From assembly GCF_002105155.1 (NCBI RefSeq), contig NW_019028979.1, positions 1,790,209 to 1,854,208 of the forward strand: a stretch of DNA of 64,000 nt, given 5' to 3'. The notes below the pieces were generated by a model that searched no databases, had not been told where the DNA came from, and saw nothing but the letters and a program-made list of their open reading frames with translations. Positions 57,031-64,000 of this stretch are shown one piece after another. Both the position numbers and the translations under genes were made by a program. This DNA is from Lobosporangium transversale (taxonomy: Eukaryota; Mortierellomycota; Mortierellomycetes; Mortierellales; Mortierellaceae). The stretch's first letter is position 1; every line of letters begins with the position of its first letter.

Positions 57031-57134
57031 ATAAAATAAAATAAAATAAAATAAAATAAAATAAAATAAAATAAAATAAAATAAAATAAAATAAAATAAA
57101 ATAAAATAAAATAAAATAAAATAAAATAAAATAA
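56962..57134 (+). repeat. (AAAAT)n pentanucleotide microsatellite
   Basis: About 33 copies of AAAAT, imperfect at the start. Repeated FYFIL-type open frames on the opposite strand are artefacts of this repeat. Confidence 0.95.
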
Positions 57135-58264
57135 AGCGGCGTAGCGGGAATTGAAAATGGGTAATCTGCGCGCTTGTGATATCATCCGTCAATTTTCATA
57201 TGCTCGCAAGGTGGAGAAAGAGAAAACTCTTCGGGTGGAGGGATAACCATCTTCAAAGATATGCAGGGTCATATATACATACAACAACAAGAGCACGAGC
57301 CACAATGCTCTCTTTGTATGGTGTGCAACAAAGAGAGAAAGGGTGTGACGCGACTAAAGTAAAAGGACAGGATTCAGAGCACAAGCTTATCAACACTCGC
57401 ATACCCCCATTTTTCGCCAGCATTAAGCTCGAGTACCTTTTTTTCTTTAGCAATGGGGTTCATCAGGCACTGTCAGTAGAGTTTGCTATTTGACTCTCTT
57501 CTCCCATTCTTTCTCTTCATCCTTAACAAAGAATAGGATGCATTGTCGTGGGAACTGTGCTGCGGCAGTTTTTGTTCAAACAGACATTTTCCTTTTTTTC
57601 TTTTCCTTATTTTCCTTTTCAAAGAGCCAAAGAGATACGACACGTCATTTCCTCGATACGATCGTGTGCCTTTTACTGGTCGATATATAAACGTTGATAC
57701 TTTGTTTCACCTTCAAATCTTAATATATTCTACATTGTATTGCATGAAAATAAAAAATAAAATAAAAAATAAAAAAAAAAAAAGGCGGAGAGGTATTCTG
57801 ACGAATGTCATGTGTTATTTTCCACCACACTCTGGAAAAACGGCAAGCTGCCAAAGTACAGGCCCAACGACAGTCTATCCCATCTCTTGTTAGGAGTGAA
57901 GAAAGGAAATAGAAGAAGAGGATAAAGAAGATGATCTCCTTTATCAATAAGAGTAAACAAGCTCGAGAGCAATACAGTTCATGCTCTGGTTGTTTATAGA
58001 CAGGTTTTCCTTATGAGTCTTGAGGACAGAGCATTATTCCCACTTTCAATCGTGAGAGTCTCTTCTTTATCATATGAAATATGACAGATGACATCAAAGA
58101 CACGTATATTAATTTTTATTTTTTAATTTTTTTTGTTGATATTTTATTGGTCGCTCTTGAGCGTACAGCAAGCAAGGTACTTAGTATAGCGCGCTTTTGA
58201 AAACCAATCACTCCTCGGCCCTTCTCCTCTTGCGCGGACGTTAATAATAATAATAAGAAACCAA

Positions 58265-58273
58265 TATAAAAAG
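58265..58273 (+). promoter_or_regulatory. TATA-like box, inverted repeat 2 right arm
   Basis: TATAAAAAG in the context CCAATATAAAAAGGACCC is followed by a C/T-rich leader (58285-58335) and AAAAG/GTAAGC, a good splice donor, at 58361. A TTAG acceptor near 58485 leads only to a ten-codon frame, so if transcribed this is probably non-coding. Confidence 0.3.
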
Positions 58274-58956
58274 GACCCATTTTGACTCTTCTTTTTTCTT
58301 CTTTTCTCTTCTCTTTCTCCTCGGTCTCCTCGACCATCGGCCTCCTCAACCAAGACAAAAGGTAAGCAACACTCTCTAAACCAATCACTCTTACTGAAGT
58401 TTCAACACTGTCACTCTGTGCTTCACTGTCCTTGTTCTGATTATTCTTTTTCTGCTTGTGTCTCTCTTTTCATTCCACGATTAGACTGCAACGACATGAA
58501 GCTGCCTAAAGCAACTGGGGCTTCATAACGCACAGCCAGGCTGCCACACTCAGGCGCCCATACTCGAACGGCTGCACTCCAACGAAAAGCCGTACTCAAC
58601 TGGCCACGCTCTAAACAGCCACGCTCTAAACAGCCACGCTCTAAACAGCCACGCTCTAAACGGCCTCATAGTCTACCCGCAGTCGAACGACGGCCTTCTC
58701 CGCGGCCAAATAGCCAGCCCATCCCATCTCGGGTATGATGGCCAAGGCTTCACGAACAACACCAAATCATAGCGACCAGGCCACTTCTCATCGTGTGGTC
58801 TGGAAGGCACTGGTAACGAAAGCTCGGCGCCACCAGCAAAAGGACTAAACCAAAGAAAGGTCGAACAGTCCATCCAGGCAAAAACAAGCGCCTCCGGAAT
58901 CAAATACCTCAAAAAAAAAAAAAAAAAAAAAAAAAAACCAAAGAAAAAAAGAAAAC

Positions 58957-58987
<31 letters not shown>

Positions 58988-59116
58988 AAGAAAAAAAGAA
59001 AAAAGAAAAAAAAATAAACCAAAGAAAAAAAAAGAAAAAAAAATAAACCAAAAAAAACCAAAGAAAAAAAAAACCAAGAAAAAAGAAAAAAAAAGCCAAT
59101 TAAAACATAAGAAAGC

Positions 59117-59153
<37 letters not shown>

Positions 59154-59392
59154 CCTTACTACACAACACAAAGCACTTTTTAACATAGCAACAATGCACA
59201 TCCAAGGTGCAATAACCAATGCATATCTAAGGTAGGTCCGAACGGGCATGAGCCTGAACTGGTTCTTTAACGAGCCTTGCGATGGCGGAGCCCCTTCGGT
59301 CCAGAATGGGAAGAGAATGGGAATGGGGATGGGAATGGGTAAATAAATGTGTGTGTGTGCGGGCGTTTGCAAGGCCATGGGGCCTGACCAAC

Positions 59393-59431
59393 GGAGCACG
59401 ATTGCCAGACCACCTCCACGTGGTGTGCTCC
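59393..59431 (+). repeat. GGAGC hairpin element, locus 2 right copy
   Basis: Mirror of 52142-52181 with one base deleted in the asymmetric insert. The outer stem GGAGCAC/GTGCTCC and inner stem are unchanged. Confidence 0.6.
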
Positions 59432-60078
59432 GGACAACATCTTGGAGAGTCTTTTCGATGGTGACAAAGAAAAGCGCTTTCCAAGGTGGCTAAGAGTCTG
59501 GCTTCTTGTAGCTTAGGATAGTAACCAGGTAAGCTAGATAGCTAGATAGCAAGCAATCTCTTAATAAAAAGTATTCACACAAAAAAAAAAAAAAAGCTTT
59601 AAAATGCAGTCTCCGAAAATTGAAAATTTAGTAGAGGCGGCATTGCTTAGATGATAGGAGGGTGAACTTATTAATGTACTGCTCCGAAAATGAGGGGTTC
59701 TGGTGCCTATTGTTATGTTATGAACAACTGGCTTTGGAAGAGAGGCTTTAATATATATATATATATTGAGAAGCACTTCCTTGGACTCTTCACCATGGAA
59801 GCACTTCTATTGTCTCCTGCACAAGTATAAATAAGGAGCATCCATGGAGCAATACTCAAAGTAAGCACTATCTTGCTGTGTGAACCGGCAACCTGCACTA
59901 GCGGGATGGTGGGTACTCCTTGGTGACACACAGCTCCAATCCTTATGTCAGTCATCATCAAAATGTTTGCACCTCATTTACCACCAAACCTTAAAGTGTT
60001 TACATTGTCCAACAACACCATTTTGCTATTCTTGCATTCTTGTTTATTCGCTGAATATCCATGCATGATTTCTTGGGT

Positions 60079-61072
60079 AATCTCACTCGTCGCCACCATT
60101 TCTCCTTATCTTTATTGAAAGCGGACATAATTATCCGAATATGGCAATAGTCAGTTGCTTTAAAAGCAAAAGCATCTTCCGTCCACAGGGAGGGTTGATG
60201 TCATTACATTGTCACATGAAGCAAAAGGAATAATGTACGTGAAGGTAGGGAAAGCATTGAAAGAGGGATAAATAAATTTAATGCGAAGAATTAAATACAA
60301 TAGTAATGAAGGTGTTGAATCAAAAGTATTGAAGGCCCTGAAGGCCCTGTAGAGCTTGGATATAATATTTTCCTCGACACACACGTTACATACTTTTTAC
60401 GTGTTGCTTATTGTTGCTCGCTCAACAAGATGGTCATAACAAAAAAATAAGGCAGGCTTACCTTTGGGACATGGGCCAGAAAGGTGATGGGCTCCATGAA
60501 AAGCATCTATCAGATACTGTAGCAGACCTGAACACACTGTATTACTTTCAATCAGAAACTAGAAGGCACTAGAGTCTATGACAAGCCTGGATCCTTGTCT
60601 ATTATACTTTTAGAAGCGATAAAAGAGAGAGAAGAGCGAGATGTAATGAAACGTGTGGCTACACCCAAAGATGCATGAAAAATTAATGCATCTTTCTCTA
60701 TCAATTTTTTTTTGTTCCTTAAGAAAATGCGATCGCAAAAAAAGCATACGATGTGTAAGTCTGGGGTCAAAAGCCGTGGTGTGAGTAGTGTCTACTCATA
60801 GTCATTAAGTTTAATACCTTCGATGCTTTTTGCTTCGTTCTTCTCAATGTCGTATCACTTTCGCTTATTACGTCAACAAATGCGAAAAATGTCGCAATGA
60901 AAGGCAACAGGATCGCTTCCGGGCTGTCCAAGCCGACAGTTTTCCATCCACCCTTTCTTTGAATTTCATGCTGTTTCAAAATGGCGTCCAATCACTTTCA
61001 TTTCGCCTATATTCGGATAATTATGTCCGCTTTCAACAAAGATAAGGAGAAATGGTGGCGACGAGTGAGATT
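60079..61072. mobile_element. MITE-like element with 64-nt terminal inverted repeats, right copy
   Basis: Inverted copy of 50501-51493, 994 bp, same TIRs. It lies inside the large repeat and was therefore duplicated with it. Confidence 0.6.
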
Positions 61073-61439
61073 GGGAGAATGACGCTTTTCTCTCATTTTA
61101 AGCTCGCTCTTTCTTTTTTTTCTTTTTTTTCCCTCTTCCTTTCTCTTCACTTCTCCACCTCTTCACTTCTCCACCTCTTCCCCTCTCCACCTCTTTATCT
61201 CTCCACCTCTCCACCTCTCCACCTCCCACCTCTCGAAAAGTAAGTCTCGACGGCAGTCCTTTGTCAAATACATTCACACACGCACACACTTCTTCCGTCT
61301 CTCCCTGTGCCTCTTTATGTCATCCCCAACTCTCGGTTAACTACGACCGTTGTCTTCTCTTGCCGTCACTACTTTATACTAAACTACATACTTTTTGTCT
61401 CCGTACTATACCAAAGGCAAAATAACCCCCAAGAGCGGT

Positions 61440-61804
61440 AAGCAGTGAGGAAACGAGGCAAGAGAAGTAAGGTAAGGAAGGGAAGCGGCAAGTAACCAAC
61501 AAAGGAAAGAGAAATAAGAAAGAGAAAGGAACACCGAGAAAGAACGAATGAAAATAAACTAAGGAAGAGAAGCACATAGGAAGAGTAAGTGAAAGCAAGT
61601 AAGAAAAAAAAAAGAGAAAGAGAGAGAGAAAGGGGAAGGGAAAGTCGAGAAAGAACAAACGGAAGCATAGCAAAGAAGTAAAGCGAGGGAAAGAACAAAC
61701 AAAAAGATATGTAAGAAATGTCGGCACCTATAAATGAAAATATGATAAGAAAGAAAAGCAGAAGGGAAACAAATGTAAGATATGGCAAGGAGGGAGCACT
61801 GAAG

Positions 61805-61837
<33 letters not shown>

Positions 61838-63520
61838 AATGGAAGCACACAATGAAAGCATAATAAGAAAGAGAAGCACAGAAGGGAAACAAACGAAAGT
61901 ATAGCAAGGAAAACAAAACACACACATACAAGCACACACACAAAGAGAAACAAAGGAAGTTATAATAAGAAAAGAAAGCCATAATAAGAAAAGGGTGAAA
62001 ACAAATGAAAACAACGTAAGAAAGCGAAGCATCGAAGGGAAACAAAGGAAGGATAACTCGAAAGTGAAGCGTCGAAGAGAAGTACATGAAAGTATATTTA
62101 AAAAGTGAAGAGCCAAGGAAAACAAATGAGGAAGTGAAGCAGCAAAAAAGAAAGATAACAAGGAAGTGAAGCAGCGAAGAAAAACAAAGGATAGCATAGT
62201 AAAAAGGTGAAGCGTCGAGAAAAAAGCAAATGAAAAAATAACAAGAAAGCGAAGCAATGAAGGAAAGCGTAATAGAACATAACACGAAAGAGATGTGCCC
62301 AGGAAAACATAGAAAAGGATAACAAAAGTGAAGTACCGAAAAAGAGATGAAAGCATAACAGGAAAGTCAAGCATGGAAGAAAGAAATGAAAGCGTAGCAA
62401 CCAAGTGAGGCATTGAAGGATAAAATATGGAAGCGTAAACAAGAAGTGAACCATCAAAGGCTAACAAGAAGTGAAGCACCAAAGGATAACAAAAATAACC
62501 ATAAAGGATAACAGGAAATGAACTAGCAAAGAATAACAAGTGAAGCACCAAAGGACAACAAGGAATGAGTCATAGAGATAACAAGGAAATGAACCATCAA
62601 AGCACAGCAAGAAATGAAGCAAAGAATAATAAGGAAGGTATCAAAGGACAGCAGAAAGTAGACCATCAAGGATAGCAAAAAAGCGAACATCAAAGGATAG
62701 CAAGAAAAGTCAACCAGCAAAGAATAAAAGGAAATGAAGCTAGCAAAGGATAGCAAGGATATGAACTAACCAAAGGATAGCAAGAAAGTAAGCATCATAG
62801 ATAAAACAAGGGAACCAGTAAAGGAAATGAGTCAAAAATAACAAGTGTTAAAGGAATACAAACGAAAGCATAGCAAGAAAGTAGAAAGAAAAGCAAACGG
62901 AAACATGGCAAGAAAGTGAAAGCCAATGAAAGTACAGGAAGAAAAAGCGAATACCGGGAAGATGTTTTTTTTATATATTTTTTTCTTCAAGGGTAAGGGA
63001 CTGTATAGGGCGGTAGGGTGGACAGTCTCAAGTAAACAAGGTAACTACCAAGAAGTCAATGAAAGTACAAGGAAGTGAAGCATCAAAGGATAACCAGTAA
63101 GTAAAGATCAAGGATAACAAGAAAGTGAACCAGCAAAGATAACAAGGAAATGAACTAGCAAGGATAGCAAGAAAGTAAACTATCATAGGATAACAAAAAA
63201 GTGAACCATTATAGGATAACAAGAAAGTGTACCAGCAAGGAGAATGAGTGAAAAAATATAACAAGTGTTAAAGGAATACAAACGAAAGCATGACAAGAAA
63301 CTAGAAAGAAAAACAAAACGGAAACATAGCAAGAAATGAAAGCAAATGAAAGTACAGGAAAGAAAGCAAATTCCGGAAAGAATTTTTTTTTTTATTTTTT
63401 TCTTCTTCAAGGGTAAGGGATGTATAGGTGGTAGGTGGACAGTCTCAGGTAAGTGAGGTAAGTACAAGAAGTCAATGAAAGTAAAAGTAAGAAAGAAAAC
63501 ACTAAACAACAAAACGCAAA
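61440..63520 (-). repeat. Degenerate minisatellite, right copy
   Basis: Mirror of the 48.0-50.1 kb array on the opposite strand. It has several short deletions relative to the left copy (for example around 62150), showing that the arms are not exact copies. Confidence 0.6.
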
Positions 63521-64000
63521 AAAAAAAAAAAAAAAAAAAAAAGTAAACGAAAATACTAACGAAGAAGAGAAGTAGCAGAAAAGGTTAACAAAAGTGAGGA
63601 ACAGGACAAGAAAGCAAGAAAGACTACACCATTAGATGTCCGACCCTGTATCAAAGGCGCGTCTCCAGAACATTGGACACTCTCGCTTTCGAACACTCAT
63701 GAAAAAAAGGCAAGAGTATAATTATATCTGTGGAATGTGCTATTAATATTTGATTGATACCTGATTTACATTTGCTTCGTGGGAGCAACCAGCACTTGCA
63801 CTAATTATTCTTTCATATCTTTTTACTACTATTATCTTTATAACAATGAGGATGTAAACACGACCTGCCGCTGCCGTATAATCAATGGTATCATAAATAG
63901 AGATTTAATGTTTCTACTATAATGAAGTATTCTTGGTTCAGGCCTCATTTCTTGCAGACTTCTGCTTTTGGTGCCTGATATTTGTTGTCTTGTTTCCTTT

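Larger units (their letters stand above)
54093..57479. other. Spacer of inverted repeat 2
   Basis: Single-copy DNA of 3.4 kb between the arms. It contains a repeat-bearing ORF, a triplicated 36-bp hairpin repeat, a broken PD-(D/E)XK-like gene and a pentanucleotide microsatellite. The part near 57160-57220 resembles, in diverged form, arm sequence near 53460-53500 (GTGATATCATCCGTCA against TTGATGTCATCTGTCA). Confidence 0.7.
57480..64000. repeat. Large inverted repeat 2, right arm (cut by window end)
   Basis: Reverse complement of 47547-54092, still matching at the last base of the window. It differs from the left arm by homopolymer lengths and small indels in the minisatellite. It contains the mirrored TATA-like box, the 15-bp tandem repeat, the A-rich satellite, the GGAGC hairpin, the MITE-like element and the minisatellite. 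Confidence 0.9.

Noticed and set aside
56917-57192. FYFIL-repeat open frames
   Set aside because: These are products of the (AAAAT)n microsatellite.

Overview
The window looks like nuclear DNA of an early-diverging filamentous fungus, most likely a Mortierella-type Mucoromycota. This rests on short GT-AG introns (about 50-130 nt) ending in TTTAG/YAG, AT-rich spacers with many 17-35 nt A or T homopolymers, a serine-rich fungal gene, a spliced ITPase, F-box genes and a decayed chromodomain Ty3/Gypsy element. No rRNA, tRNA or CRISPR array was recognised. The species cannot be fixed from sequence alone.

Layout. (1) 0.5-33 kb is a cluster of eight intact three-exon genes (here A, B, C, D, E, F, G, H and I minus the decayed one; nine loci in all with the dead copy psi-0) for secreted-and-anchored kelch-like membrane proteins, plus three shorter relics. 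Each protein has a signal peptide, a kelch-like ectodomain, a Ser/Thr/Pro stalk, one transmembrane helix and a short cytosolic tail. There are two subfamilies. Subfamily 1 is A, C, E, F, H. Subfamily 2 is B, D, G, I and psi-0. The repeating unit appears to be a dyad, a subfamily 1 gene followed head-to-tail by a subfamily 2 gene: F-G and H-I are intact, while C, E and A are followed by broken partners. The block psi-0/A/B is an inverted copy of G/H/I, with about 6.85 kb almost identical and the outer part strongly diverged. Several genes are mosaics, which points to gene conversion or unequal exchange.

(2) 34.4-45.5 kb is ordinary genic DNA: a 1288-residue Ser-rich protein (minus), ITPase/HAM1 in seven exons including a 12-nt micro-exon (minus), an RS/RRM protein resembling negative elongation factor E (plus), and an F-box protein (minus) with a decayed neighbour at 45.7-46.1 kb.

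(3) 47.5-64 kb is a second, gene-poor large inverted repeat (about 6.5 kb arms, 3.4 kb spacer; the right arm runs off the window). The arms hold a degenerate pyrimidine-rich minisatellite, a 1-kb element with 64-nt terminal inverted repeats, A/T-rich satellite, and a hairpin element that is also present in the first inverted repeat. The spacer has a repeat-containing 200-aa ORF, a broken PD-(D/E)XK-like gene and a pentanucleotide microsatellite.

The best candidates for something undescribed are the converting dyads of surface receptors, a hairpin-bearing dispersed element with one compensatory base-pair change, and a triplicated 45-nt exon-like cassette with splice signals around each copy.
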